From the NCBI GenBank assembly GCA_016550485.1, contig JABXGV010000181.1, positions 1 through 35,229 on the forward strand: a stretch of 35,229 nt of DNA. The letters run 5' to 3'. Below the pieces are notes generated by a model. That model saw nothing but the letters and a program-made list of their open reading frames with translations, had not been told where the DNA came from and did no database searches. Each line of letters starts with the position of its first letter. The stretch's first letter is position 1. The position numbers and the translations under genes were made by a program. This document shows, piece by piece, positions 17,123 through 26,426 of this stretch. Source of the stretch: an archaeon. Its GTDB lineage: Archaea; Asgardarchaeota; Hermodarchaeia; Hermodarchaeales; Hermodarchaeaceae.

Positions 17123-18664
17123 GTGAGCCGCTTTCTAAACACTCTGCGTCCTTTGATACGAATAATGCCTGAGGTCAAAGCCCCAGACCGCAAAGTTTCA
17201 TTTCGGGAGAAATTCGTCTGGACAGCACTGATACTCCTACTGTACCTCATCATGGCTGAGCTGCCTCTCTACGGCATTGACCCACAACAAGGCTATGACT
17301 ACTTCTATTGGATGCGGATTATTCTCGCCTCTAACCGTGGGTCATTAATGGAGCTTGGTATTGGTCCAATTGTCACCGCAGGCTTAATCATGCAGCTCCT
17401 AGTAGGTTCACAGCTGATTCGCGTAGACATGGGGGATCCATATCAGCGTTCTCTTTATACTGGAGCACAGAAGGTACTCGCCGTCTTTATGACGGCCTTT
17501 CAGGCACTTGCCTATATTTTCGCAGGGGCCTATGGCGCACTAAATCCTGGTCAAACCATTCTGGTATTCATCCAACTCATGTTCGCTGGGCTCGTCGTGA
17601 TATTAATGGACGAAACAATCCAGAAAGGCTGGGGGCTTGGAAGTGGTGTAAGCCTGTTCATCATGGCTAATGTTTGCACCCAAATCATATGGAACATGTT
17701 CTCAATCGGTCCAGCCCAGAATGCTGACCTTTCGTGGGATCTGGTTCCGACAGGAACTGCGGGAGAACCAGATCAGCCTCGGATATGGCTCCATGGCATT
17801 ATCCCTTTCATTCTACAAAACGTTGGGGCTGCTAGTGTCGGTGCGCCTCATGCTGATCCCTTTACTATCTGGTTCCGTCCTGAGAATAGTCGTGCTAGTC
17901 TTTTTGGTGTTATCGTCACATTCGTCGTGTTCATAGTTGTCATATGGATAGAATCATTCAGGGTGAATATACCTCTCCAGTATGCGAAGTATCGCGGGTT
18001 TCGGGGTCAATATCCCATCAAACTTCTCTATGTCTCTAATATCCCTGTGATTTTTACCCAAGCATTATATGCGAATCTCTTATTCATTACCCAAATCTTA
18101 TGGAATAACGATGCATTAGGGCTTGGTGCCGCGGGCACTCATCCCCTTGCGTTTTGGTTCCATCTAATAGCTCAATATACGGCGCCCGCAGATGCTCAAT
18201 ATCTCATTCCACAGCCTATCTGTCTTGTATGGTTCCTAACGCCACCAACAGGACTTGCTGACCTTCTCGACCCGGCTAGCTTCGGGCTTCTCCGTGGTGT
18301 AGGTTATGCATTGATTCTCATGCTTTTGTGTGCAGGCTTCGCTAGACTGTGGATTGACGTCTCGGGCATAGCCCCACGTGATGTTGCTCAACAACTCATC
18401 GGGGCGGGCATGCAGATTCCAGGGTTCCGGCGTTCACCACAAGTCCTTGAGAGGATCTTACAACGGTATATTCCTGTCGTTGCAGTGCTTGGTGGGTTGC
18501 TCATCGGTGCGCTTGCAGCATTCGCCGACTTCTTCGGCGCGTTGTCTACAGGTATCGGTATTCTACTAGCTGTTGGTATAATGAGACAGTACTTCGAAAT
18601 CCTAGCTAAGGAACAATTAAGTCAGATGCACCCAGCAATGCAGGGATTACTTGGTATCGGCTAA
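17123..18664 (+). CDS. secY: Preprotein translocase subunit SecY
   Basis: 'ELPLYGIDPQQGYDYFYWMRIILASNRGSLMELGIGPIVTAGLIMQLL' and '...RFRGQYPIKLLYVSNIPVIF'-like signatures; 513 aa; canonical position after L15. Confidence 0.96.
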   Translation: MSRFLNTLRPLIRIMPEVKAPDRKVSFREKFVWTALILLLYLIMAELPLYGIDPQQGYDYFYWMRIILASNRGSLMELGIGPIVTAGLIMQLLVGSQLIRVDMGDPYQRSLYTGAQKVLAVFMTAFQALAYIFAGAYGALNPGQTILVFIQLMFAGLVVILMDETIQKGWGLGSGVSLFIMANVCTQIIWNMFSIGPAQNADLSWDLVPTGTAGEPDQPRIWLHGIIPFILQNVGAASVGAPHADPFTIWFRPENSRASLFGVIVTFVVFIVVIWIESFRVNIPLQYAKYRGFRGQYPIKLLYVSNIPVIFTQALYANLLFITQILWNNDALGLGAAGTHPLAFWFHLIAQYTAPADAQYLIPQPICLVWFLTPPTGLADLLDPASFGLLRGVGYALILMLLCAGFARLWIDVSGIAPRDVAQQLIGAGMQIPGFRRSPQVLERILQRYIPVVAVLGGLLIGALAAFADFFGALSTGIGILLAVGIMRQYFEILAKEQLSQMHPAMQGLLGIG

Positions 18665-18797
18665 TGCTGACAACTTCCTTTACGAGTCGGTCCCTGGAAG
18701 CGATGAGTTATATCACCATCGAGCAATCATTTCGCGGGCGCGAAAAGCTATTAAGGTTAGGACAAAGACTTTCGCACATTCGCTGGAGGTATGGCTA

Positions 18798-19382
18798 GTG
18801 AAAACCCTCAAAGTCGTCATAGTTAGTGGGGTTCCTGGAGTCGGTAAGTCGACTGTAATCAATGGAGCGCTCCGAATGGTCAAGGACAAAGCCGATGTGC
18901 AACTGGTGACATATGGGGACATAATGGAGGAAATCGCGACAAAGCGTGGACTTGTAAAGAACCGCGATGAAATGCGAAAATTACCGGCGAAAGTACAACG
19001 AACGGTACAAAAACGGGCAGCAGAACAAATCGCAAAAATGAGTAAGAAACAACTCGTTGTCGTCGACACCCACACCCTCATCTTGACTCCAGAGGGACTC
19101 TTAATCGGGTTACCTAGATGGGTGGTGGAATCCATTCGTCCTTCATCGTTGGTTTTAATTGAAGCGGACCCTCGAAAAATCGCGGGTCGCAGAGCGAAAG
19201 ATAAGACTCGGAGTCGCGACGAACAGGATCCAAAAGGGATTGATACCCACCAGCAAATGTGTCGAGCGGCAGCAGTAGCAGTAGGGACGCTTACCGGTGC
19301 TACAGTAAAAATTATCAGGAACAAAGAAGGTAAAGCAGAAGAAGCAGCAGGAATATTTGCGGAACTGCTTCTGAAGGTGTGA
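18798..19382 (+). CDS. adkA: Adenylate kinase, archaeal type (AdkA)
   Basis: 'VKTLKVVIVSGVPGVGKSTVINGALRMVKDKADVQLVTYGDIMEEIA'; GTG at 18798 fits the conserved N-terminus better than the ORF start at 18651. Confidence 0.93.
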   Translation: MKTLKVVIVSGVPGVGKSTVINGALRMVKDKADVQLVTYGDIMEEIATKRGLVKNRDEMRKLPAKVQRTVQKRAAEQIAKMSKKQLVVVDTHTLILTPEGLLIGLPRWVVESIRPSSLVLIEADPRKIAGRRAKDKTRSRDEQDPKGIDTHQQMCRAAAVAVGTLTGATVKIIRNKEGKAEEAAGIFAELLLKV

Positions 19383-20005
19383 TAGTCATGCAAAATATCT
19401 TGGTCGATATCGCCATTGCTCTCCGCACATTACTGGGGCCCTTCGCATATGTGCCATGGTCTGCAGTAACAGTTCTAGTGGTTAGTATACTTGTTTCGTT
19501 CTTCAGCAACATGGTCAATAAGCGGTTAATTGACTATGATCGTCTTCGGCGGAACCGTGCTGAAGTTAATAAATGGCAGGAGATGAAAAGAGAGGCCTCC
19601 AGAACAACGGATGAAAGAGTGAGGCGCAAGTTACTACTGAAAGTGAAGCGAAGAGAACGCTATATCACGAAACTTCAAGGTGAAATTGGGAAGCAAAGTT
19701 TTATGCCAATGATAGTCACGATTGTCCCTTTGTTACTAGTTTTTGCCATTATGAATGGCATTTTCTATGATGATACAGGAACAGTATTTCCTGGTGCTGC
19801 TGTGCCTGGGGCAGTAATTATTAGTCCTCTAAACTTCAGCCATCTACTAGGTGGGTTTGGGCTGGGGTTTGGTCATCAATACCCTCTTTATGGTATACCT
19901 CTAGGGGCACAAGGACTTCTTTACGTATTCTGGTATTTTATCTGCAGTTTCTTAATGAACATGATTTGGCAGCGGGTTCTTGGTACGTCTATGTCACCAA
20001 CTTGA
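19379..20005 (+). CDS. EMC3/TMCO1 family (DUF106) YidC-like membrane insertase
   Basis: TM helix, coiled coil 'NKRLIDYDRLRRNRAEVNKWQEMKREA', 'FMPMIVTIVPLLLVFAIMN', canonical position between adkA and cmk. Confidence 0.88.
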   Translation: MIVMQNILVDIAIALRTLLGPFAYVPWSAVTVLVVSILVSFFSNMVNKRLIDYDRLRRNRAEVNKWQEMKREASRTTDERVRRKLLLKVKRRERYITKLQGEIGKQSFMPMIVTIVPLLLVFAIMNGIFYDDTGTVFPGAAVPGAVIISPLNFSHLLGGFGLGFGHQYPLYGIPLGAQGLLYVFWYFICSFLMNMIWQRVLGTSMSPT

Positions 20006-20032
20006 AACTGGCTATATTAGATTTGTAGGGGT

Positions 20033-20587
20033 GTGTTTACGACTCTCACAATAGCTGTCAGCGGAGAACATGGTGCTGGCAAAACCACTGTGGCTATGGC
20101 ATTGGCTGAAACTTTCAATCTGCGATATGTTTCAGCGGGTATGATTTTCCGGCGGCTGGCAGAGGAACGAAATAAAACCCTAGCTGAGTTTGGTAGAATC
20201 GCTGAGCAAGATCCTGAAATCGACCGCGCTATTGATGACCGGACCAGACATGAAGCTGCACAAGGAAAGGTTGTCCTCGATGCGTATATTTCGGGTTGGG
20301 TTGCGCGAGACTTGGCAGATCTTAAAATCTATCTACACGCCCCCTTTGAATTGCGAGTACGAAGAATAGCAGAGCGGGAGCAGCGACCGTATAGGGATGT
20401 GTTAGAAGAAACTAAGGCTCGGGAAGAGAGTCAGAAACAGCGGTTCCTGAAGTTCTATGGAATAGATGTAGGAGCAATTCGTCTCTTTGATTTAGTACTT
20501 AATACAGCACTCTGGGATGTAACGGGTGTTGTCACAATTTGCGTAGAAGCTGTACACTACCTTTGCAACTCCTCTTCAACAGGCTGA
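20033..20587 (+). CDS. cmk: Cytidylate kinase
   Basis: P-loop 'IAVSGEHGAGKTTVAMALAETFNLRYVSAGMIFRRLAEE', 'RRIAEREQRPYRDVLEETKAREESQKQRFLKFYGID'. Confidence 0.92.
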   Translation: MFTTLTIAVSGEHGAGKTTVAMALAETFNLRYVSAGMIFRRLAEERNKTLAEFGRIAEQDPEIDRAIDDRTRHEAAQGKVVLDAYISGWVARDLADLKIYLHAPFELRVRRIAEREQRPYRDVLEETKAREESQKQRFLKFYGIDVGAIRLFDLVLNTALWDVTGVVTICVEAVHYLCNSSSTG

Positions 20588-20734
20588 AGCTTAGAGCTAA
20601 AATTTACTTAGTTTCCTTCTATTCAACAACTTATTTTGTAATATCAGGGTGCTGGGTGACGGAATAGATTTATTAATTCGATATTATTGAAAGCCAGTTG
20701 TTTATCCTCCTCGAAGATGACAGGATGATGCTTT

Positions 20735-20746
20735 CGTGGCGACACG
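20735..20746 (+). promoter_or_regulatory. Small hairpin with GNRA-type tetraloop in L14e leader
   Basis: CGTG-GCGA-CACG read directly. Confidence 0.35.
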
Positions 20747-20779
20747 GTTGCAGACGCTCAGGCGGTGGAGGTTGATGGT

Positions 20780-21049
20780 ATGAGTGTTAACATAGTTGGT
20801 AGAATCGTGGTCAAGACGCATGGTCGCGAAAAGGGTAGACGATGTGTTGTAGTTGAACGTATTGATAAGAACTTCGTGCTAGTCACTGGGCCGCAAGAAC
20901 TTACTGGTGTCCGTCGCAGACGAGCTAATGTGGATCATATCACGCCCACTGAACACAAAGTCGAAATCGATTCTGGTGCAGACGATAAAGCTGTGACTAA
21001 GGCGATTACAGCTGCCAAACTTGGAAAGTTCATGAAGGGAGAGAAGTAG
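20780..21049 (+). CDS. rpl14e: 50S ribosomal protein L14e
   Basis: 'VGRIVVKTHGREKGRRCVVVERIDKNFVLVTGPQELTGVRRRRANVDHITPTEHKVEI'. Confidence 0.94.
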   Translation: MSVNIVGRIVVKTHGREKGRRCVVVERIDKNFVLVTGPQELTGVRRRRANVDHITPTEHKVEIDSGADDKAVTKAITAAKLGKFMKGEK

Positions 21050-21070
21050 AACTACACCCCATGGGGGGTT

Positions 21071-22084
21071 GTGAGGTTCTTGGCAGTGACAATACGGCGG
21101 CTACCCGCTGATAAGGAAAGAACACTAGTAGTACGGGCTGAGGACGTTACGAGTCCAATCCATGGCATGGCCCCACAAAATCGTACTCTTGAAGATTTGC
21201 TGAAAAGCGGCATTGTCAATGTGGACAAGCCGCCAGGGCCAAGCAGCCACGAAGTAGTGTCGTGGGTGAAGCGAATCCTAGGAGTAGCTAGGGCAGGCCA
21301 TTCAGGCACACTTGACCCGAAAGTGACAGGCTGTTTACCTGTGATGCTAGGAAATGGTACAAAAATCGCCAAAGCTCTACTAACAGCAGGAAAAGAATAT
21401 GTTTGCGTTATGCGTCTGCACAAAGAAGTAGAAGAAGAAAAAATCCGAGCAGCTTGTGCAGAATTTGTCGGACAAATCTATCAGCGTCCTCCACTCCGTT
21501 CTTCAGTAAAACGCAGGCTCCGGATACGCAAGATTTACTATCTGGATGTACTGGAGATAGCTGGAAAAGATGTCTTATTCCGAACAGGCTGTGAAGCAGG
21601 TACTTACATCAGGAAGCTCGTCTATGACTGTGGCGAAGTACTTGGATGCGGTGCCCATATGGCTGAGCTTCGGCGAACTCGCTCAGGTCCCTTCAAAGAG
21701 GACGAAAAACTCGCGACTCTTCATGATTTAATGGATGCGTACCATTTCTGGCGAGAGGATAATGACACGCGGTTGATAAGTAATTTCCTACAGCCAATCG
21801 AAACTGGGGTTCTTCACCTGCCAAAAATTATTATCCGTGACTCAGCGGTGAGCGCACTATGCCATGGAGCAAATTTAGCTGCTGCAGGGGTGCTTCAACT
21901 TCACTCAGATATCAAACGCGGTGACCTTGTTGCAATAATGACGTTAAAAGGCGAACTCGTTGCTACAGGTGTTGCTCAGCAATCCGCTGAAGTGATTACA
22001 GACGCAAAATCAGGGATTGTGGTAGATATTAACAGAGTTATCATGACTCCTGACGTTTATCCAAAGTCCTGGCAGAAATCATAA
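21071..22084 (+). CDS. cbf5: tRNA/rRNA pseudouridine synthase Cbf5 (TruB family)
   Basis: 'GIVNVDKPPGPSSHEVVSWVKRILGVARAGHSGTLDPKVTGCLPVMLGNGTKIAKALL' and C-terminal PUA domain. Confidence 0.96.
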   Translation: MRFLAVTIRRLPADKERTLVVRAEDVTSPIHGMAPQNRTLEDLLKSGIVNVDKPPGPSSHEVVSWVKRILGVARAGHSGTLDPKVTGCLPVMLGNGTKIAKALLTAGKEYVCVMRLHKEVEEEKIRAACAEFVGQIYQRPPLRSSVKRRLRIRKIYYLDVLEIAGKDVLFRTGCEAGTYIRKLVYDCGEVLGCGAHMAELRRTRSGPFKEDEKLATLHDLMDAYHFWREDNDTRLISNFLQPIETGVLHLPKIIIRDSAVSALCHGANLAAAGVLQLHSDIKRGDLVAIMTLKGELVATGVAQQSAEVITDAKSGIVVDINRVIMTPDVYPKSWQKS

Positions 22085-22121
22085 ACATAGAAAGTTTTGA
22101 ATTGATTGAAAAGAAATAAGA

Positions 22122-22230
22122 TGGCGCCGCGGGTGAGATTCGAACTCACGAGACCAATGGTCACTGGCTTTTCGGTCCAGACTTGGAATCAGTTCCAAGC
22201 CAGCGCCCTACCGGGCTAGGCTACCGCGGC
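22122..22230 (-). tRNA. tRNA-Ser(GGA) with a short intron next to the anticodon and encoded CCA
   Basis: Reverse complement: acceptor GCCGCGG/CCGCGGC, anticodon stem CTGGC/GCCAG, long variable arm GACC-ATT-GGTC, T arm GTGAG-TTCGAAT-CTCAC, discriminator G then CCA. The loop is 30 nt instead of 7, implying an intron of about 23 nt at about 22170-22192. Confidence 0.9.
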
Positions 22231-22350
22231 TGTGTTGTCTTCACTCTTGTCTTTCCTTTTTAAGGATTTGCTCATGAATTCGGTCGCAGATTTTCTCGTG
22301 TTGAAGCGTTTCGCTCTTGCTCGTAACTATGGGCGTTAATAAATCAACAA

Positions 22351-22360
22351 ACTTATAAGA
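22351..22360 (+). promoter_or_regulatory. Candidate TATA promoter for the S13 operon
   Basis: 'acttataaga', about 70 bp upstream of S13. Confidence 0.45.
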
Positions 22361-22426
22361 GGCTCTTGTATCCCCTTCCTGCGGTAGCCTTAGAGCTGAT
22401 GCTATCGTAGTTCAAGAGGTGCTAAA

Positions 22427-22885
22427 GTGTCCTCATCATATCGCCATATTATACGCATTGCCCGTACAGATATCGACGGAAGTGCCAAGTTAGGCAAAGC
22501 ACTTAGTGCTGTAAAGGGCATAGGCCAACGCTTATCCTACGTCTTAGTTAAGGCTGCAGGGTTGAATCCTGATCAAAGGGCAGGGTTCATTACTGATGAG
22601 GATATCGCAAAGCTGGAGGAGATCCTTAAGGAACCCCAGAAGTATGGGATTCCGAATTGGATGGTTAACCATAGGAAGGATATGGCAACTGGTCTTGACA
22701 AGCACATAATTGGTCCTGATTTGGACTTTCAGTTAAAAATGGATATTGACCACCTTATGAAAACTAAATGCTGGCGTGGGATTCGTCACGGACTCGGATT
22801 AAAGGTTAGGGGACAACGAACCCGATGTACAGGTCGTAAGGGGCGAACCGTGGGCGTTACACGCAAAAGATTAACGAGGGGATAA
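22427..22885 (+). CDS. rps13: 30S ribosomal protein S13 (uS13)
   Basis: 'HIIRIARTDIDGSAKLGKALSAVKGIGQRLSYVLVKAAGL', 'CWRGIRHGLGLKVRGQRTRCTGRKGRTVGVTRK'. Confidence 0.96.
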   Translation: MSSSYRHIIRIARTDIDGSAKLGKALSAVKGIGQRLSYVLVKAAGLNPDQRAGFITDEDIAKLEEILKEPQKYGIPNWMVNHRKDMATGLDKHIIGPDLDFQLKMDIDHLMKTKCWRGIRHGLGLKVRGQRTRCTGRKGRTVGVTRKRLTRG

Positions 22886-22888
22886 ATA

Positions 22889-23479
22889 ATGGGCGGTATA
22901 CGAAAACCAAAAAAGAAATTCATATCACCTGGGCATCCTTGGCAGAAGACACGCCTCGCAGAAGAGCTAACATTTGTGGGTGAATATGCGCTACGAAACA
23001 AGCGTGAATTATGGCGCCACCGAACATTACTGGCTAGATTTCGAGGGATAGCTCGCGATGTGCTCGCTATGCCGTTTGATCGTCGTGGGGTTCAAGAAAC
23101 CCAACTATTAGGACGCCTACAACGCCTGTCTTTACTAAAGGAACACTCGTCTTTGGATGATGTTCTTAATCTCACAATCCGTGATGTATTAGAGCGACGG
23201 CTACAGACACAGGTTTTCCGACAGGGGCTTGCAAAATCCTTTCATCACGCCCGTCAACTGATTATACATGGACATATCATGCTAGATAATCACCGCGTCT
23301 CTTCTCCAGGGATGCTCCTCAAAAAAGGGCAGGAAAAGGCTCTAGAATATTCGACAGCTAGCCCATATCGCTCGCCGAATCATCCAGAACGCCCTAAGGG
23401 TGATGACGTGGAACCCGCATCAGCTCCTAAAGCAACAAGACAGTCTCGAGCGGAAAAACGCGAGGAAAAAACAAGGTGA
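22889..23479 (+). CDS. rps4: 30S ribosomal protein S4 (uS4)
   Basis: 'FISPGHPWQKTRLAEELTFVGEYALRNKRELWRHRTLLARFRGIARDVLA' and S4 domain 'LQTQVFRQGLAKSFHHARQLIIHGHIML'. Confidence 0.96.
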   Translation: MGGIRKPKKKFISPGHPWQKTRLAEELTFVGEYALRNKRELWRHRTLLARFRGIARDVLAMPFDRRGVQETQLLGRLQRLSLLKEHSSLDDVLNLTIRDVLERRLQTQVFRQGLAKSFHHARQLIIHGHIMLDNHRVSSPGMLLKKGQEKALEYSTASPYRSPNHPERPKGDDVEPASAPKATRQSRAEKREEKTR

Positions 23480-23487
23480 GCTAGAAG

Positions 23488-24081
23488 ATGTCTGAGGAAA
23501 CTCCAACTCCAGAATCTGATGAAAAACCGGAGGACGAAGAAGGCGCAACTTCTCCCTCAGCCGAGGCATCTGAATCGTCAGAGGAACCTAAACCCGTTGA
23601 AGCAGAGAAACCAGCAAGAAGAAGGACAAGAACATCGCGGCGAGCGGATTCAAGATCTGGAGGTCGGCGGGTTCGAACTCCCACCCCAGTCGAAAGTACA
23701 GAGAAATGGGGCGTGGCTCACATTTACAGTTCATATAATGACACAATTGTGCATATCACGGATTTAACAGGAGCAGAAACTATAGCTCGTGCTTCTGGTG
23801 GGATGATTGTAAGAGCTGACCGTGATGAAAGTTCCCCTTATGCAGCTATGCAAGCAGCTTTTCGAGCTGCCCGTGCTGCAATGGACCGAAACATTACACG
23901 AATCAATATTAGAGTACGTGCTCCAGGAGGGCATGGTCCCAAAACACCTGGTCCTGGGGCTCAAGCAGCCATTCGCGCGTTAGCACGAGCAGGCCTTCGT
24001 ATTGGACGAATTGAAGAGGTGACACCTATGCCCCATAATGGAACACGCCGTCCGGGAGGGCGCAGGGGTCGTCGAGTATAA
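23488..24081 (+). CDS. rps11: 30S ribosomal protein S11 (uS11) with about 70-residue charged N-terminal extension
   Basis: '[52 protein letters not shown]...[20 protein letters not shown]'. Confidence 0.96.
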   Translation: MSEETPTPESDEKPEDEEGATSPSAEASESSEEPKPVEAEKPARRRTRTSRRADSRSGGRRVRTPTPVESTEKWGVAHIYSSYNDTIVHITDLTGAETIARASGGMIVRADRDESSPYAAMQAAFRAARAAMDRNITRINIRVRAPGGHGPKTPGPGAQAAIRALARAGLRIGRIEEVTPMPHNGTRRPGGRRGRRV

Positions 24082-24118
24082 GGAGTTAATGTGCAGTGCG
24101 CGGTGGGGAGGTGTAATC

Positions 24119-24955
24119 TTGAAGGTAACACTACTAGAAAAAACCGAGGATACGATTATTCTTCACATTCAAGATGTCACTCCTGGGTTTTTGAACTCCT
24201 TACGCCGCGTTATACTTTCTGAAACACCAGTCATGGCGATTCACGAAGTAGTAATACTAGAGAACCAATCACCTCTCTTCGATGAAACTATTGCCCACCG
24301 CCTTAGTTTAGTACCTCTCCGGACCAATCTCGAACGCTATGTCCTACCTGAGGAATGTGAATGTAAAGGCGTTGGCTGCAATTTATGTCAAGTTGGATTC
24401 ACTCTCGAAGTCGAAGCACCTGAAGATGGTTATGTCGCTACCACAGGAGATTTGAAACCTCAGGATCCCGATATTGTCCCAGTTAGTGCTGATATCCCAA
24501 TCGCAAAACTTGCGAAGGGTCAGCGTATTGTAGTTGAAGCGTTTGCTCGGTTAGGTATTGGGAGGGAACATGCAAAGTGGCAACCAGTTTCCTGTGTAGC
24601 GTACAAGATGGTACCTCATGTAAAGGTTGATGCAGCTAAGTGTGATGGGTGCGAAGAATGTGTGAAGGTATGCTTCAAACAAGTCTTTGAAATTCAAGAT
24701 GGCAAAGCCGTTGTTGTCAGAGAAATGGATTGCAGTCTCTGCAATCTTTGCACAAAGGAATGCGTCGGAAATGCAATCACTGTAGACTACGATAAAACTA
24801 GTTTCATATTTGTCCTTGAATCGACTGGCGCGTTGCCTCCTATTACAATTTTCGAGAAGGGTCTCGATGTGTTCAGAAAAAGATTAGAGGTGCTAATCGC
24901 TCAGTTTCCAGGTCGAAGACCTAAATCCAAACCCAAAAGAAAAACTAGGAAGTGA
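24119..24955 (+). CDS. rpoD: DNA-directed RNA polymerase subunit D (Rpo3) with ferredoxin-like 2x[4Fe-4S] insert
   Basis: 'TPGFLNSLRRVILSETPVMAIHEVVILENQSPLFDETIAHRLSLVPL' plus 'CDGCEECVKVC' and 'CSLCNLCTKEC'. TTG at 24119 chosen as start; the ORF-track start at 24038 overlaps S11. Confidence 0.94.
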   Translation: MKVTLLEKTEDTIILHIQDVTPGFLNSLRRVILSETPVMAIHEVVILENQSPLFDETIAHRLSLVPLRTNLERYVLPEECECKGVGCNLCQVGFTLEVEAPEDGYVATTGDLKPQDPDIVPVSADIPIAKLAKGQRIVVEAFARLGIGREHAKWQPVSCVAYKMVPHVKVDAAKCDGCEECVKVCFKQVFEIQDGKAVVVREMDCSLCNLCTKECVGNAITVDYDKTSFIFVLESTGALPPITIFEKGLDVFRKRLEVLIAQFPGRRPKSKPKRKTRK

Positions 24956-24961
24956 GAATCA

Positions 24962-25321
24962 TTGAATACGAAGTCAACTAATGAACAGCTTCAGCGGCTT
25001 CTAATACTCTTAAAAAGGCAGTCTAGAACACCGGGAGGCCGTATCTGGCGTATCCTTTACGAGCGTCTTCAAGCTCCTCGTCGGACTCGTGTCTGGGTTA
25101 ACGTTGCTGATCTCCAACGCCACTATGAAAAAGGTTATACGATGGCGGTTCCGGGTAAAGTTCTCTCGGAAGGTATTGTAACAGATAAACTTCAAGTAGC
25201 AGCCCTGTCCTTCTCCTCGAATGCTCGAACAAAAATCGTGGGTATGGGCGGGAAATGCCTATCGCTTGAGCAATTGATGGAAACAAACCCATCAGGTAAG
25301 AATGTGAAATTGATTGTGTGA
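24962..25321 (+). CDS. rpl18e: 50S ribosomal protein L18e
   Basis: 'LLILLKRQSRTPGGRIWRILYERLQAPRRTRVWVNVADLQRHYEKGYTMAVPGKVLSEG'. Confidence 0.93.
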   Translation: MNTKSTNEQLQRLLILLKRQSRTPGGRIWRILYERLQAPRRTRVWVNVADLQRHYEKGYTMAVPGKVLSEGIVTDKLQVAALSFSSNARTKIVGMGGKCLSLEQLMETNPSGKNVKLIV

Positions 25322-25808
25322 GGAGAAACTAACAATGGCAAAAAGGAAGAGTGAAACCGCTATAGCTGATGAAGCCCCTATAATAACACCCCTAGTCGTT
25401 GATGCTGCAAACAAGGTCGCTGGGCGGATTGCTAGCATCGTTGCCAAACATCTTCTTCAAGGGGAGCACGTTATCGTTATCAATGCCGTCAAAGCAGTTC
25501 TTTCTGGTAACAGGGCTTCCCTTATCCAAGAATTTAAAGAACGGTTAAACATTCGCACACGAAGCGCTCCCTGGAAAGGGCCTCTTCATTGGCGTGAGCC
25601 CCACTATATACTTCGTCGTATGATTCGTGGTATGTTACCATGGAAAAAATCTCGCGGTCGGCAAGCTATGAAGCGTCTTCGCGTCTATCAAGGCACTCCT
25701 GAGACTGTTACGATTACACGGCGTCTTGACCTCCCAGAGTTCACTCGGACAGGTCGCCGTACGACCTATCTTGGTGAAATTGCTCGTGAAATAGGTTGGA
25801 AGGGATAA
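25314..25808 (+). CDS. rpl13: 50S ribosomal protein L13 (uL13)
   Basis: 'VVDAANKVAGRIASIVAKHLLQGEHVIVINAVKAVLSG', 'RRMIRGMLPWKKSRGRQAMKRLRVYQG'; start may be the ATG at about 25335. Confidence 0.95.
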   Translation: MCEEKLTMAKRKSETAIADEAPIITPLVVDAANKVAGRIASIVAKHLLQGEHVIVINAVKAVLSGNRASLIQEFKERLNIRTRSAPWKGPLHWREPHYILRRMIRGMLPWKKSRGRQAMKRLRVYQGTPETVTITRRLDLPEFTRTGRRTTYLGEIAREIGWKG

Positions 25809-25811
25809 ATT

Positions 25812-26213
25812 TTGAAAATTGTAGTGAGTTCAGGAAAACGAAAGGCATCAATTGCACGGGCGACAGTCCGCGAAGGAACAGGAAAAGTTCGCATCAATAA
25901 GCTACTGCTTGCTCATGTAAAGCCTCACATTGCAAGGCAAATCATCGAAGCGCCTCTTCTTCTTGCGCCTAAAGATGTAACTGAAAAAATTGATATAAGC
26001 GTTAATGTTCGCGGAGGCGGTGTCATGGGTCAAGCCCAAGCCTCTCGGATGGCTATAGCTAGGGGCCTGGTTGATTTCACTAAAAGTATCAGCCTCCGTA
26101 CTGCGTTCATCGAATATGATCGAAGCATGATTGCAGGGGACTCTCGTCGCCGGGAACCCAAGAAGTTTGGTGGTCCTGGTGCACGTGCCCGTAAACAAAA
26201 GAGTTACCGATAA
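25812..26213 (+). CDS. rps9: 30S ribosomal protein S9 (uS9)
   Basis: 'SSGKRKASIARATVREGTGKVRINKL', 'DSRRREPKKFGGPGARARKQKSYR'. Confidence 0.96.
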   Translation: MKIVVSSGKRKASIARATVREGTGKVRINKLLLAHVKPHIARQIIEAPLLLAPKDVTEKIDISVNVRGGGVMGQAQASRMAIARGLVDFTKSISLRTAFIEYDRSMIAGDSRRREPKKFGGPGARARKQKSYR

Positions 26214-26225
26214 AGGAGATTAACC

Positions 26226-26426
26226 TTGATAATTCCGATTAGATGTTTTACCTGTGGGCGGCTCGTCGCCGATAAATGGACTGAATATAGCCGTCGGATT
26301 CGTCAGGGAGAAAACCCTGCCGCAGTTCTCGACTCGCTTGGGCTTAAACGGTATTGCTGCCGTCGAATGCTCCTCAGTCACGTTGACCTAATCGATGATA
26401 TCTTACAATTTGCGGAGAAAACCTAA
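26226..26426 (+). CDS. rpoN: DNA-directed RNA polymerase subunit N (Rpo10)
   Basis: '[21 protein letters not shown]...[26 protein letters not shown]'. Confidence 0.96.
   Translation: MIIPIRCFTCGRLVADKWTEYSRRIRQGENPAAVLDSLGLKRYCCRRMLLSHVDLIDDILQFAEKT

Noticed and set aside
18713-19393. 226-aa antisense ORF
   Set aside because: Complementary to adkA, Ser/Thr/Arg-rich with no domain; stop-poor antisense frame artefact.
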